From Mesorhizobium sp. LNHC252B00 (lineage in GTDB: Bacteria > Pseudomonadota > Alphaproteobacteria > Rhizobiales > Rhizobiaceae), in NCBI RefSeq assembly GCF_000502955.1, contig NZ_AYWO01000002.1, positions 10,001 through 69,611 on the forward strand: a stretch of 59,611 bases of DNA, read 5' to 3'. The notes below the pieces were generated by a model. It saw only the letters and a program-made list of their open reading frames with translations, was not told where the DNA came from and searched no databases. The position numbers and the translations under genes are program-made. Below are positions 20,264 through 31,598 of the stretch, one piece after another (positions within the stretch are counted from its first letter, which is position 1; each line of letters begins with the position of its first letter).

Positions 20264-21123
20264 GAGGCTGCACCCCTGAGACGCGGCGCCTCGCCCGAGC
20301 CGTTGACGGCAAAATCCCGCGCATTTTTCAAATTGGGGATCTTCTTGCGCGCGGCAAGCGACTGCGCCGGGTCGATTTCGGCGACGATCACTGCCGGCTC
20401 ATCATGTGCGGCTTCCGCGATGATACGGCCCCACGGATCGACGACCAGCGAATGGCCATAGGTCTCACGGCCGTCTTCATGCAAGCCGCCTTGCGCGGCG
20501 GCGACGACATAGGCGCCGTTCTCGATGGCGCGCGCCCTGAGCAGCACATGCCAGTGCGCCTCACCGGTCTGGCGGGTGAAGGCGGCAGGTACGGAAAGCA
20601 GATCGGCGCCGGCCAGTGCCTCGGCGCGGAACAATTGCGGAAAGCGCAGATCGTAGCAGATCGCGAAGCCCAGTTTCGCGCCCTCGATCTCGGCAACGAC
20701 AGCCTCGGTCCCCGGCTCATAGGCAGAGGATTCGCGCCAACTCTCGCCATTGTCGAGATCGACGTCGAACATGTGGATCTTGTCGTAGGTGGCGAGCGTA
20801 GCGCCATCCGGGCCAAACAGCAGCGCCCGGTTGGCGAGCTTGCCGTCGGCGCGCGCGATGGCGGTCGAGCCGATATGCAGGAAGACGCCGAACTCCTTGG
20901 CAAGTCTGCGCGCGGTCGCGACGACGACATCCTTGTCCTCGGACGTGAAGGACGCGGCGCGGGCTTGCCTGTCGCGGATCAGCGCGCCGGTCATCTCCGG
21001 CGTCTGGATGTAAGTCGCACCTTGGCCAGCAGCCTCACGCACCAGCCGCTCGAGATCGACGGCGTTGCGCTCGGGGCTTTCGCCTGAACGCATCTGGATT
21101 GCAGCGGCCTTGAAAACACCCAT
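20260..21123 (-). CDS. Carbon-nitrogen hydrolase (Nit1/nitrilase-superfamily amidase)
   Basis: A 287-residue C-N hydrolase. The Glu-Lys-Cys catalytic triad is visible: Glu in IQTPEMTG, Lys in TYDKIHMFDVDL, and Cys in GFAICYDLRFPQLFR. The sequence is closest in feel to the Nit1/NIT2 branch, which clears deaminated glutathione or omega-amidase substrates. The adjacent glutaredoxin gene fits a glutathione link, but this is inference. The start at 21123 has GAGG at good spacing; ATGs at 21129 and 21138 are in frame. It starts about 10 bp after grxC and overlaps the DUF1178 gene by 4 bp. Confidence 0.92.
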   Translation of the reverse strand: MGVFKAAAIQMRSGESPERNAVDLERLVREAAGQGATYIQTPEMTGALIRDRQARAASFTSEDKDVVVATARRLAKEFGVFLHIGSTAIARADGKLANRALLFGPDGATLATYDKIHMFDVDLDNGESWRESSAYEPGTEAVVAEIEGAKLGFAICYDLRFPQLFRAEALAGADLLSVPAAFTRQTGEAHWHVLLRARAIENGAYVVAAAQGGLHEDGRETYGHSLVVDPWGRIIAEAAHDEPAVIVAEIDPAQSLAARKKIPNLKNARDFAVNGSGEAPRLRGAAS

Positions 21124-21134
21124 CGCCATCTTCC

Positions 21135-21404
21135 TCAATTCGTCGCGCCATTGGCGAGCAGTTTGTCCAGCCGGCCTTCGGCTTCCAGCTCATGGAGGTC
21201 GTCGCAACCGCCGACATGCGTGTCGCCGACGAAAATCTGCGGAAAGGTCGAGCGGCCACGGGCGCGGGAAATCATCTCCTGGCGCAGTTCCGGCGAGAAG
21301 GAGGCATCGTGCTCGGTGAAGGCAACGCCTTTGCGTTCGAGCAGCCGCTTGGCTGCCGTGCAATAGCCGCACATCATGCGGGTGTAGATGGTAACTTCGG
21401 CCAT
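21135..21404 (-). CDS. grxC: Glutaredoxin 3
   Basis: An 89-residue class I glutaredoxin. The active site is CGYC (MAEVTIYTRMMCGYC at the start) instead of the classical CPYC. The glutathione-binding TFPQIFVG and GGCDDLHELE segments are intact. It reduces disulfides and protein-glutathione mixed disulfides in the cytoplasm. A longer open frame runs upstream through comF, but the ATG at 21404 is the family start. It lies 26 bp after comF in the same direction. Confidence 0.95.
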   Translation of the reverse strand: MAEVTIYTRMMCGYCTAAKRLLERKGVAFTEHDASFSPELRQEMISRARGRSTFPQIFVGDTHVGGCDDLHELEAEGRLDKLLANGATN

Positions 21405-21430
21405 GACGAATTTCCGCTGTCGTTGCCGAC

Positions 21431-22231
21431 TTATATAGTCACGGACTCGTCCGCCCGGAAGTCCCCCGGCAACACACGCGCGAAGGTCAGCACGTCGACG
21501 GCGGCCGCACCTCCCCTTTTGAGCGCCTTGGTGGCGGAACGCACGGTGGCGCCGGTGGTGTAGACATCGTCGATCAAAAGCACGCGGCGGCCGGCGATCT
21601 CGATTTCCGCCTCGGCGGGCACGCGAAAGGCGGCCCGCACATTCTCCTCGCGCTCGCTGCGCTCCAGCCCAACCTGCTGCCGGGTGAGTTTTACGCGCCG
21701 CACCGCCGAGGGCGCGAACGGCAAATGACTGAGCGCCGAGACCGCCCTCGCCAATTCCGCCGATTGATTGAACCGCCGCCTGAAAAAGCGCCGCCAGTGC
21801 AGCGGCACCGGCACCACCACATCCGCCTGCGCGATGAGATCGGCACCGGCGCGCACCATCCAGCGTGCCATCCATGGCGCGAGATCGGTGCGATCCTGGT
21901 ATTTCAGCCCCTGCACCATCTGGCGGGCAACGCCGGAATAGGCCACAGCCGCCCGCGCCCGCTCGAAAGGCGGCGGATCGGCAATGGCCTCGGCGGACAG
22001 AAAGCCCTCGCCCATATGGTGGGTGAACGGCGTGCCCATCACCGGGCACCATGGCCGTTCCAGCAGCCTGAGCTTCGGCCAGCAGGCGCCGCACAGCACG
22101 CCGGGCTGCGAGACATGCCTTCGGCAGCCGGCGCAGACCGGCGGAAACAGGATGCGCGCAGGCCAGCCGAGAGCCGATCGGGCGAAACTACGGATCTCGA
22201 CGGACTTGATCTTGGGCATCGGATCGGCCAC
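21431..22231 (-). CDS. comF: ComF family phosphoribosyltransferase-like protein
   Basis: A 266-residue ComF protein. The N-terminal zinc-finger region has CAGCRRH and CGACWPKL. The phosphoribosyltransferase fold follows, with VVVPVPLHWRRFFRRRFNQSAELA and the PRPP-binding loop VLLIDDVYTTGATV. In naturally competent bacteria ComF helps DNA uptake or processing; in rhizobia the role is unproven. It is the first gene of the comF-grxC-nitrilase-DUF1178 run and is divergent from a methyltransferase gene, with only 75 bp between. Confidence 0.93.
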   Translation of the reverse strand: MADPMPKIKSVEIRSFARSALGWPARILFPPVCAGCRRHVSQPGVLCGACWPKLRLLERPWCPVMGTPFTHHMGEGFLSAEAIADPPPFERARAAVAYSGVARQMVQGLKYQDRTDLAPWMARWMVRAGADLIAQADVVVPVPLHWRRFFRRRFNQSAELARAVSALSHLPFAPSAVRRVKLTRQQVGLERSEREENVRAAFRVPAEAEIEIAGRRVLLIDDVYTTGATVRSATKALKRGGAAAVDVLTFARVLPGDFRADESVTI

Positions 22232-22306
22232 GTGGTTGGTCCTGCGATCACTATATCAACGATCTATAGGCGTGGACAAACAAGGATCTGCCCGTTGCAG
22301 CCGATA

Positions 22307-23170
22307 ATGGATACCTCTCTGTGGCTGGCGCACAAGCGGCGCGCGCTTGCCCATCCGGTCGACGGCGCGGACTTCCTCATGCGCCGCACCGCAGAGGACC
22401 TTGCCGACCGCCTTGGTGCCGTCGAGCGCCGGTTCGGCAAGGCCGCCGTGCTGTTCTGCCAGACACCGGCTGCAACCGAAATGCTCGCCCAAAGCGGCAA
22501 GGTCGCCGACATTGTCCGCGTCGAGACGGATAGGACGTTCCTGAACGATGGCGGCGCCGGCATGATCGCACCACTCGAAACCGTGCCGTTCGAGGCGGAG
22601 AGCCTCGATCTGGCGGTCTCGCTTCTGTCGCTGCAGGCGATGAACGACATTCCCGGCATGCTGATCCAGATCCGCCGCGCATTGCGGCCGGACGGGCTTT
22701 TCCTCGGCGCCTTTGCCGGCGCCGGCACGCTTTTCGAGTTGCGCGAAAGCCTGCTTGCGGCAGAGACCGAGCTTTATGGCGGCGCCAGCCCGCGTGTGAT
22801 CCCGTTCACCGACGTGCGCGAGGCCGGTGCGCTTCTGCAGCGCGCCGGCCTTGCTCTGCCGGTCGCCGATGTCGAGACGGTGACGGTGCGCTACGCCAGC
22901 CTGTTCAACCTGATGGCGGATTTGCGGGCCATGGGCGAGACCAATGCGCTCACCGATCGCAGCCGGCGGCCGGGCTCGCGCACGCTGTTTGCCCGCGCGG
23001 CGGAAATCTACGCAGAGCGGTTCTCCGACCCCGACGGCCGCGTGAGGGCAAGTTTCTCGATTGTCTGGATGTCCGGCTGGGCGCCCGACGCATCGCAGCA
23101 AAAACCGCTGAAGCCGGGTTCGGCCAAGGTTTCGCTGAAGGCGATCCTGGAGGCGCCAGACGGGCAATGA
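22307..23170 (+). CDS. SAM-dependent methyltransferase, BioC/NDUFAF5-like
   Basis: A 287-residue protein related to the BioC/NDUFAF5 group, starting MDTSLWLAHKRRALAHP. Clear elements are ADFLMRRTAEDLADRLG, LETVPFEAESLDLAVSLLSLQAMNDIPGML and LRPDGLFLGAFAGAGTLFELR. The usual glycine-rich SAM loop is degenerate, as in some members of this group. NDUFAF5 hydroxylates a complex I subunit, so the reaction here may not be methylation. The longer upstream frame runs antisense through comF and is not used. Confidence 0.82.
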   Translation: MDTSLWLAHKRRALAHPVDGADFLMRRTAEDLADRLGAVERRFGKAAVLFCQTPAATEMLAQSGKVADIVRVETDRTFLNDGGAGMIAPLETVPFEAESLDLAVSLLSLQAMNDIPGMLIQIRRALRPDGLFLGAFAGAGTLFELRESLLAAETELYGGASPRVIPFTDVREAGALLQRAGLALPVADVETVTVRYASLFNLMADLRAMGETNALTDRSRRPGSRTLFARAAEIYAERFSDPDGRVRASFSIVWMSGWAPDASQQKPLKPGSAKVSLKAILEAPDGQ

Positions 23171-23198
23171 TCCTGCCCGCAATCGCGGAAGAATTGGA

Positions 23199-23384
23199 TC
23201 AGGGGGTGGGTGCGAAAGCGTTCGCAAGCCTGCTGCTGTTGTCGCTGAACAGCCAGATGATCCCGTCGCGGACCTGACCGATGCCGCCGACGATGGCCAG
23301 CGACAGCACAGCGATAATCACGCCATATTCGACGGCCGTGGCGCCGGTCTCGTCTTTCAGAAAACGCAGCAGCACTGCTTTCAT
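23199..23384 (-). CDS. Flp family type IVb pilin
   Basis: A 61-residue Flp/Fap pilin. It has a short positively charged leader, FLKDETGATAVEYGVIIAVLSLAIVGG, with the invariant Glu five residues after the processing Gly, and a hydrophobic N-terminal helix. Mature Flp pilins polymerise into Tad pili used for surface attachment. No tad/cpa assembly genes lie in this window, so assembly must come from elsewhere. Several TTAA half-sites (23424-23488) upstream resemble CtrA binding sites. Confidence 0.92.
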   Translation of the reverse strand: MKAVLLRFLKDETGATAVEYGVIIAVLSLAIVGGIGQVRDGIIWLFSDNSSRLANAFAPTP

Positions 23385-23423
23385 GGCCTGAACCCCTCTG
23401 GCCCGGACCTTACCGGCGATCTG

Positions 23424-23451
23424 TTAAGAAAGGTTAACGGCAAAGGCTTAA
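23424..23451 (-). promoter_or_regulatory. Candidate CtrA-type sites upstream of the pilin gene
   Basis: Three TTAA motifs (23424, 23434 and 23448), with a fourth at 23485, lie 40-100 bp before the pilin ATG. One pair is TTAA-N6-TTAAC, one base shorter than the canonical TTAA-N7-TTAAC. In Caulobacter the homologous pilA is CtrA-controlled, which makes this plausible but not proven. Confidence 0.35.
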
Positions 23452-23493
23452 CAGGCCGTGAAACAGCCGCGTTCGCGAAAAGTCTTAACCATG

Positions 23494-23808
23494 TCAGCAA
23501 TCGCCGCTGCTTCTGCCATTGGACCTGATGATGCAGACCGAACCGGGCTGCGGCTGCAGCACACTGCGGCGCAGCGTATAGGTTTCGCGATGACTCAGTG
23601 AGCCGGTGGCCGTCATGTCGAGCCCGGCAAGACCGTCGCGGGCAGACAGCGGGCGTGTCTGGTTGTCGAGGAAAGAAGTCGCGATCAGCGCCAGCGCCAC
23701 CGCAGCCGAACCGAACAGCAGCGTGATGCGCAATATCCCCATGCCCGCATCGGCGGCGCGAAAGCCGCGCTCTGGCCGGATCGAGTCCCAATCCCTGTCT
23801 AGGCTCAT
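23494..23808 (-). CDS. Small conserved single-pass membrane protein, function unknown
   Basis: A 104-residue protein. A polar N-terminus (MSLDRDWDSIRPERGFRAADA) is followed by one transmembrane helix (ILRITLLFGSAAVALALIA). A short exported tail has RETYTLRRSVLQPQPGSVCII. A GGGGAG ribosome site precedes the ATG at 23808. I recall similar proteins next to Flp pilin genes in Mesorhizobium, but the role is unknown. It lies upstream of the pilin on the same strand, with a 109-bp gap that contains the TTAA motifs. Confidence 0.65.
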   Translation of the reverse strand: MSLDRDWDSIRPERGFRAADAGMGILRITLLFGSAAVALALIATSFLDNQTRPLSARDGLAGLDMTATGSLSHRETYTLRRSVLQPQPGSVCIIRSNGRSSGDC

Positions 23809-23937
23809 GCTATCGCTCCCCAGCAAATCGGCGGCGCGACCGTGAAACGGCCATGCTTCAATTTTTCACGATGAGATAAATCTTCCATTAACGCTGGCTG
23901 ATACGAGGGCTCGATCGGCAATCGGACGGGAGCGCGC

Positions 23938-24360
23938 TCAAAGAAGGTCGATGAGGAACGGGATCAGAGGCGCATCGGCCGGCGGCATCGGGTAGTCTCG
24001 CATCTGCTTCGGCCGCACCCATTTCAGCGCCTGCCCTTCCCTCGGCTGGGCAATGCCGCGGAAGCGGCGGCAGATGAAAAGCGGCATCAACAGGTGGAAA
24101 TCGTCGTAGGAATGGCTGGCGAAGGTGAGCGGCGCCAGGCACGGAATGTCGGTTTCGACGCCGATTTCCTCATGCAGTTCGCGAATGATGCATTGTTCGG
24201 GTGTCTCGCCGGGCTCGACCTTGCCACCTGGAAATTCCCACAGCCCGGCAAGTTGCTTGCCCTCGGGCCGCTGCGCCAAAAGCACGCGCCCGTCGGCATC
24301 GACCAGCGCGCAGGCGGCGACCAGGAGCATGCGCTTGCCGGCGATCATCACATCACTCAT
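23938..24360 (-). CDS. mutT: 8-oxo-dGTP diphosphatase (Nudix hydrolase, MutT)
   Basis: A 140-residue Nudix hydrolase. The Nudix box GX5EX7REUXEEXGU is complete as GGKVEPGETPEQ...RELHEEIGV. The MutT-type start LLVAACALVDADGRVLLAQRPEGK and the LAGLWEFPGG segment support the 8-oxo-dGTP/CTP diphosphatase group. It cleans oxidised nucleotides from the pool and prevents mutations. The longer open frame overlaps the upstream GNAT gene, so the ATG at 24360 was chosen. It is the third gene of argJ-GNAT-mutT. Confidence 0.92.
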   Translation of the reverse strand: MSDVMIAGKRMLLVAACALVDADGRVLLAQRPEGKQLAGLWEFPGGKVEPGETPEQCIIRELHEEIGVETDIPCLAPLTFASHSYDDFHLLMPLFICRRFRGIAQPREGQALKWVRPKQMRDYPMPPADAPLIPFLIDLL

Positions 24361-24383
24361 GACCAACTTCACCCATGCCACCT

Positions 24384-25166
24384 TCACCCATAAACAGGCG
24401 GCCGGCGGTAGTGGTAGCGGTAGACCTCGTCGAAGCCGAGCGAATGGTAGAGCGCCAGCGCCGGCACATTGCCGGCCTCGACCTGCAGCCAGGCTTCCCG
24501 TGCGCCTCGCAACCGCGCCCATTTCAGCGCCGACAGGATCAGGTTGCGGCCGTGGCCCTTGTTGCGCGCCGACTTGTCGGTGGCGACCTCGAACAGGCCG
24601 GCGAGGTCGCCGTCATGCACGCAGATAAGCGTTGCCAGCGACTCGGTTCCATCTTCGAGCGCGAACAGGCCGGCCTCGGGCTGGATGGCACCGATGATCT
24701 CCGACAGCCCAGGCCGCAGCGACACATCCGAACCGCTGACCTTGAGCGAGGCGCCGATAAAGCGGCTGATGTCTTTCAGCGGAATCTGGTCCATGGCGGC
24801 GTCGAGGTGCGCGTCGGCCAGCGGCAGCCGCATCACCAGCGACTCGTCGAACCGGCTCCAGCCTTCCTTGTCGAGATGGATGGCGAGCTCGGGACCCGAC
24901 AGCGGCGACATGCGAAACGTCAGCGGCCTGCCATAGGCATCGAAACGGCGGCTGGCCCGGCCGATACGGTCGGCAATGTGCTGGGTGTCACCGGGATCGA
25001 GCGGGTTGACCGAGTTCAGCCGCTTGGCCGGATGGCCGGCGGTCAGCCGCACCACCCAGGTGCCGTCATAGTGGACGGCCGCTGCAGGCCAGGCGCGAAA
25101 GCCGGCCGCCTCGTAGCGGCGCACGATCGCGAGCATGCTTGCCGGATGCCTGGAGCCCAAGACCAT
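24384..25166 (-). CDS. GNAT family N-acetyltransferase
   Basis: A 260-residue acetyltransferase. The C-terminal GNAT fold is seen as GLFEVATDKSARNKGHGRNLILSALKWA (acetyl-CoA loop R-N-K-G-H-G) followed by LQVEAGNVPALALYHSLGFDEVYRYHYR. The N-terminal half is a second, more divergent GNAT-like region. The start codon overlaps the argJ stop by one base (TGATG), so translation is probably coupled. The substrate is unknown. The same arrangement with argJ and mutT is common in rhizobia. Confidence 0.9.
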   Translation of the reverse strand: MVLGSRHPASMLAIVRRYEAAGFRAWPAAAVHYDGTWVVRLTAGHPAKRLNSVNPLDPGDTQHIADRIGRASRRFDAYGRPLTFRMSPLSGPELAIHLDKEGWSRFDESLVMRLPLADAHLDAAMDQIPLKDISRFIGASLKVSGSDVSLRPGLSEIIGAIQPEAGLFALEDGTESLATLICVHDGDLAGLFEVATDKSARNKGHGRNLILSALKWARLRGAREAWLQVEAGNVPALALYHSLGFDEVYRYHYRRPPVYG

Positions 25167-26407
25167 CAGCTCCGGTAATCGCCGTTGATGGCGACGTATT
25201 CCTTGGTGAGATCGCAGGTCCACACCGTCGCCTTGCCCCGGCCGATGCCGATATCGGCGCGGATGCGGATATCGTCGCGCTTCATGTAGGCTGACGTCGC
25301 CTGCTCGGAATAGGCAGGATCGCGCTCGCCTTCATGCGCCAGCCTGTTGTCGCCGAACCAGATCGACAGCCGGTCCCGATCGGCGGGCTCGCCGGCCTTG
25401 CCGACGGCCATGACGACGCGGCCCCAATTGGCGTCCTCGCCGGCGACCGCCGTCTTGACCAGCGGCGAATTGGCGATCGACAGCGCGATGCGCTTGGCCG
25501 AGCGCGCCGATTTGGCGCCGGTGACGGTGACTTCGACCTGCTTGCGGGCGCCCTCGCCGTCGCGCACCACTTGCAGCGCCAGCGATTTCAGCACCTTGCC
25601 GAGCGCCCGGCGGAACGCTCCAAGGCGGGCATCCTTGGGATCGGTTATATCAGGCGCGCCGCGCTTGGCGGCCTTGCCGGTGGCGAAAATCAGCAGCGTA
25701 TCGCTGGTCGAGGTGTCGCTGTCGACGGTGACCGCGTTGAAGGTCTTCGCCGTGCCGCGCGACAACAGGTCCTGCAAAACAGGGGCGGCGATCGGCGCGT
25801 CGGTGGCGACGAAGGAGAGCATCGTTGCCATGTCGGGCGCGATCATGCCGGCGCCCTTGGAGATGCCGTTGATGGTGACGTCGGTGTCGCCGAGCTTGAC
25901 GGTCGCGGTCGCCACTTTCGGATAGGTATCCGTGGTCATGATCGCCTTGGCCGCTTCGGTCCACAGGTCGGGCTTGCCGTTGCTGACCAGCCCCGCCAGC
26001 AGATGGCTGAATTTGCTGGTGTCGAGCGGCTCCCCGATGACGCCGGTCGACGCCAGGAAAACCTCGCTTGCCTTGCAGCCGGCCGCCTTGGCCGCCGCCT
26101 CGCCCGTCAATGCGGTCGATTCGCGGCCTTTCTTGCCGGTGAAGGCGTTGGCGTTGCCGGAATTGACGACCAGCACCCGCGCCTTGCCGGCGCTGAGATT
26201 CTGCCGGCAGAAATCGACCGGCGCCGAGGGGCATTTCGACTTCGTGAACACGCCGGCGACCGCGGTGCCTTCATCGAAAACCATGGTCAGCAGATCGGTG
26301 CGGTTCTTGTACTTTATCCCCGCCTCGGCGGTGGCGATGCGCACCCCCTCAATGGCCGGCATTTTGGGGTACTTCTTCGGCGCAAGCGGCGAAATCGTCG
26401 TGGACAT
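25166..26407 (-). CDS. argJ: Bifunctional glutamate N-acetyltransferase/amino-acid acetyltransferase
   Basis: A 413-residue ArgJ (ornithine acetyltransferase). The self-cleavage site is present as [16 protein letters not shown], with the nucleophilic Thr of ATML. The C-terminal [13 protein letters not shown] and final AINGDYRS are typical. It moves the acetyl group from N-acetylornithine to glutamate in the cyclic arginine pathway. The start at 26407 ([14 protein letters not shown]) has GAGG upstream; the frame extends nine codons further. It is the first gene of argJ-GNAT-mutT. Confidence 0.96.
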   Translation of the reverse strand: MSTTISPLAPKKYPKMPAIEGVRIATAEAGIKYKNRTDLLTMVFDEGTAVAGVFTKSKCPSAPVDFCRQNLSAGKARVLVVNSGNANAFTGKKGRESTALTGEAAAKAAGCKASEVFLASTGVIGEPLDTSKFSHLLAGLVSNGKPDLWTEAAKAIMTTDTYPKVATATVKLGDTDVTINGISKGAGMIAPDMATMLSFVATDAPIAAPVLQDLLSRGTAKTFNAVTVDSDTSTSDTLLIFATGKAAKRGAPDITDPKDARLGAFRRALGKVLKSLALQVVRDGEGARKQVEVTVTGAKSARSAKRIALSIANSPLVKTAVAGEDANWGRVVMAVGKAGEPADRDRLSIWFGDNRLAHEGERDPAYSEQATSAYMKRDDIRIRADIGIGRGKATVWTCDLTKEYVAINGDYRS

Positions 26408-26899
26408 GCAGACCTCGGGCGGCAAAAATCGCAAGGGAAGGCCGGTTTGCCCGATACGCCGCGCGGGCGCAAGGGCGTTGTCTTCGCTTTGCAGGACGGG
26501 CCAACTCGGGATTAAGCGTGCATTTCAAATCTGTTGGCGTCGCCGGGAGCTATGGCGTTATGAGGTCATCGAGGGCAATGACCTCGCCAAGCGCGAATTC
26601 GAACATAGCATCGGCGAGTTCTCCCCATCATCCAGATAGGAATTTTTTCCTTGACCCATGAGGGCAGCTATGCTAGATATTCAGCCATGGTGCTGATTGC
26701 GCCAGTGACCCGCCGCGCAGGCGGGTTTTGCGTTAGGAGCTTCTCCGCCCAACACGTAGGGGCTTCAAGGGACAAAGTTAACGCGGGTTCGTTGCCTGGC
26801 GCGACCATCACCGCCGTCCAGAAGTTTGAAAACGCGGCGTTTCGTTTGAGCGCCAGGTCACCTATGCTGCCGGCAAACTTGGTGGCGAGGACGACAGAA
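26408..26899. other. Divergent intergenic region argJ / TetR with leader-like elements
   Basis: About 490 bp between the argJ and TetR starts. On the plus strand TTGACC (26651) and TAGATA (26674), 17 bases apart, form a sigma-70-like promoter. About 25 bases after the expected start, CCCGCC-gcgca-GGCGGG-TTTT (26709-26729) looks like an intrinsic terminator. An AGGTCAT...ATGACCT inverted repeat lies at about 26570. No credible gene is seen in the region. Confidence 0.45.
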
Positions 26900-27499
26900 A
26901 TGGCCGAGGACGCCGATCCGGCGCGCAGATCGATCGGTGCGCGACGCAACCCCGACAGCGCCGATGCCATTCTCGAGGCCGCCGAGGCCGTGCTGGTCGA
27001 GGCCGGCTACGCCGGTTTCTCGATCGAGGCGGTGGCGCGGCGGGCCCGCGCCGGCAAACCCACCATCTACCGCTGGTGGCCGAGCAAGGCGGCATTGCTG
27101 CTCGAAGTCTACCAGCGCCAGAAACGCGTCGATGTTCCCGATACCGGGCGACTGGAGGAGGATCTCGTCGGCTTCGTGAATAATTTGTTCGCCCACTGGC
27201 GCGAGACATCGTCGGGCAGCGTGTTCAGGTCGCTGATCGCCGAGGCTCAGTCGGATGATACGGCGGCGGCTGCGCTCAGCGACTATGCACTGGGCCGACG
27301 GTCCCATACCGGTCAGATCGTCGAACGCGCCAAGGCAAGGGGCGAAATCCCGGCCGAAATCGATCCGGCTGTTGTCGCCGACCTGATCGCCTCCTTTGCC
27401 TGGAAGGATCTGTTGACCAACCGGCTCGACGAGGACGAAGCGACCATACGCAAGGCAGTCGGTTACATCATGCGAGGCATAGCGGCGCCCGGAAGGTAA
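26900..27499 (+). CDS. TetR/AcrR family transcriptional regulator
   Basis: A 199-residue regulator. The helix-turn-helix is clear: ILEAAEAVLVEAGYAGFSIEAVARRARAGKPTIYRWWPSKAALL. It is followed by an all-helical ligand-binding domain. The FRSLIAEAQSDD...FAWKDLLTNR pattern is seen in the TetR_C_16-like group. The ligand and target are unknown, and no transporter or enzyme gene is divergent to it. The start at 26900 (MAEDADPARRS, GAGG upstream) was chosen. The frame is open for 83 more codons upstream with no coding look, and it contains a promoter and hairpin. Confidence 0.9.
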   Translation: MAEDADPARRSIGARRNPDSADAILEAAEAVLVEAGYAGFSIEAVARRARAGKPTIYRWWPSKAALLLEVYQRQKRVDVPDTGRLEEDLVGFVNNLFAHWRETSSGSVFRSLIAEAQSDDTAAAALSDYALGRRSHTGQIVERAKARGEIPAEIDPAVVADLIASFAWKDLLTNRLDEDEATIRKAVGYIMRGIAAPGR

Positions 27500-27518
27500 A
27501 ATCGGCCGATGCTGGCCG

Positions 27519-27553
27519 AAAAAAGGGCGCGGCAACCCTTGGCTGCCGCGCCC
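27519..27553 (-). terminator. Intrinsic terminator after the peptidylprolyl isomerase gene
   Basis: On the minus strand GGGCGCGGCA pairs with TGCCGCGCCC (10-bp perfect stem, loop of nine) and six Ts follow. It starts 25 bp after the isomerase stop codon. It also separates that gene from the convergent TetR gene. Confidence 0.88.
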
Positions 27554-27577
27554 CTCTTCAAAAAACTTCCTGCAGGC

Positions 27578-28495
27578 TTACTTGGCGCTTTCCAGCGTAT
27601 CGACCGCCTTCTTCAGGTTCGCGTCGGGGATCTCGACCTTGGCGCCGGCGCGCAGCGACTTGACCAGCGCGAAATACTTGTCGCGGATGACCGCCTGCTT
27701 GGCCTGGTCCTTGACGTCGTCGAAGGCCGGCGGCTGCTTGGTGCGCTTGTCCTCGAGCTTGATGACATGCCAGCCGAACTGCGACTGCACCGGCTGCTCG
27801 GTGTATTTGCCGACCTCGAGCGCGAAGGCCGCCTTGTCGAACTCCGGCACCATCTGGCCGGGTCCGAACCAGCCGAGATCGCCGCCGCTGGTCTTGCCTG
27901 AAGGATCGCTGGTGTGCTCGTTGGCGAGCTTCTGGAAATCGGCGCCGCCGTCGAGCTGCTTGATGATGGCATCGGCCTCTTCCTTGGTCTTAACGAGGAT
28001 ATGGCGGGCATGCACCTCGTTGGTGGGCGGCGTGTTGGCGATTTCCTGGTCGTAGCGGGCGCGAACCTCGGCGTCGGTGACCTTGTTGACGACGCCCTTC
28101 TCGACCATCTCGCCATGCAGCGCGCGCTGCTGCAGGAAGGCCATGCGGCGCTGGAAGTCGGGATCCTTGTCGAGCCCTGTCGTGACCGCCTGGGCGGCCA
28201 TGACCCGGATTTCGATGGCGGCCGAAAGAGCGGCGGCGCGGCGCTGTTCGGGCGGCAGCTGTGCAAACTGCTGCGACAGCTCGCCTTCGGCAAGCACCAG
28301 GTCGGCCTCGGTCAAGGGCTGGCCGTTGACCGTGGCGATAACCGTATTCGGATCGACCGGTGCCGCGGCCGGCGCAGTTGCATCCGCCGGAGCGGGAGCG
28401 GTTTGCTGCGCCATCAGCGGCGACAGCGAAAGGGCCGACAGGCCGAAGGCCAAGCCAAGGCTGGCAAGCGACGCACGGCGGAACAACAAGGACAT
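27578..28495 (-). CDS. Parvulin-type peptidylprolyl isomerase (PpiC/SurA-like), exported
   Basis: A 305-residue exported foldase. The signal peptide (SLGLAFGLSALSLSPLMAQ) is followed by a Pro/Ala-rich linker and a SurA-like N-terminal helical domain. The parvulin domain has VHARHILVKTKEEADAI, GGDLGWFGPGQMVPEFDKAAF and SQFGWHVIKLED. It should catalyse prolyl isomerisation and assist folding of proteins in the periplasm. It is divergent from secA, whose product exports such clients. This pairing is recurrent in Hyphomicrobiales as far as I recall. Confidence 0.94.
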   Translation of the reverse strand: MSLLFRRASLASLGLAFGLSALSLSPLMAQQTAPAPADATAPAAAPVDPNTVIATVNGQPLTEADLVLAEGELSQQFAQLPPEQRRAAALSAAIEIRVMAAQAVTTGLDKDPDFQRRMAFLQQRALHGEMVEKGVVNKVTDAEVRARYDQEIANTPPTNEVHARHILVKTKEEADAIIKQLDGGADFQKLANEHTSDPSGKTSGGDLGWFGPGQMVPEFDKAAFALEVGKYTEQPVQSQFGWHVIKLEDKRTKQPPAFDDVKDQAKQAVIRDKYFALVKSLRAGAKVEIPDANLKKAVDTLESAK

Positions 28496-28588
28496 AAGAC
28501 GACTCCGGTGGGGATTGTAAGGACGGGTGGCTTCCAGATCAGCCAGATTGTGGCGGAATTTGGCGCGCCCGGCAGGCCCAGCGCGGCG

Positions 28589-28617
28589 TTGACATCAGTT
28601 GAGCCCCCTCTTATCTG
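28589..28617 (+). promoter_or_regulatory. Candidate sigma-70 promoter of secA
   Basis: TTGACA, the consensus -35 box, is followed after exactly 17 bases by TATCTG. The pair lies about 125 bp before the secA ATG. The perfect -35 and spacer make this the best promoter candidate in the gap. The resulting 5' leader of about 120 nt could hold regulatory structure, but none is evident. Confidence 0.55.
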
Positions 28618-28742
28618 TCCAACGACTTTGCGTCCAGAACCGTTTTCCGGGCGCTTTTTGCGTTTGTCCACGTTCACGTGGAGTTGATGGGGCCGGCCGG
28701 CGCTCATCTCATGTTTGAGAATTCTATCGAAAGGACCATTGG

Positions 28743-31475
<2,733 letters not shown>

Positions 31476-31493
31476 GCGCGGCCGCCTCTTTCC

Positions 31494-31519
31494 CTTCTCC
31501 CCGTTCACGGGGAGAAGGT
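31494..31519. repeat. Perfect palindrome of the rhizobial repeat type after secA
   Basis: CCTTCTCCCCGT-TC-ACGGGGAGAAGG is a perfect 12-bp inverted repeat with a 2-base loop. It is followed by gtgccggcaggcgagtgacggg, the usual flank of this dispersed element. It begins 19 bp after the secA stop and may serve as its transcription end. Confidence 0.65.
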
Positions 31520-31563
31520 GCCGGCAGGCGAGTGACGGGCAATTAGCCGATCTCAGATTGATT

Positions 31564-31598
31564 AAAATACGCCTTGCCGCGTATTGGCAAGGTATTTT
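31564..31598. terminator. Bidirectional terminator-like hairpin in the AT-rich gap
   Basis: CCTTGCC pairs with GGCAAGG around a seven-base loop and is flanked by AAAATA / TATTTT, which extend the stem. On either strand the GC stem runs into a T-rich side. It could end secA transcripts (90 bp downstream) or transcripts from the HEPN-like gene coming the other way. Confidence 0.5.

Noticed and set aside
26565..26640. Short minus-strand frame ending FALGEVIALDDLITP in the argJ/TetR gap
   Set aside because: It looks protein-like by eye but is under 20 residues with no ribosome site. It may be a gene fragment or chance.
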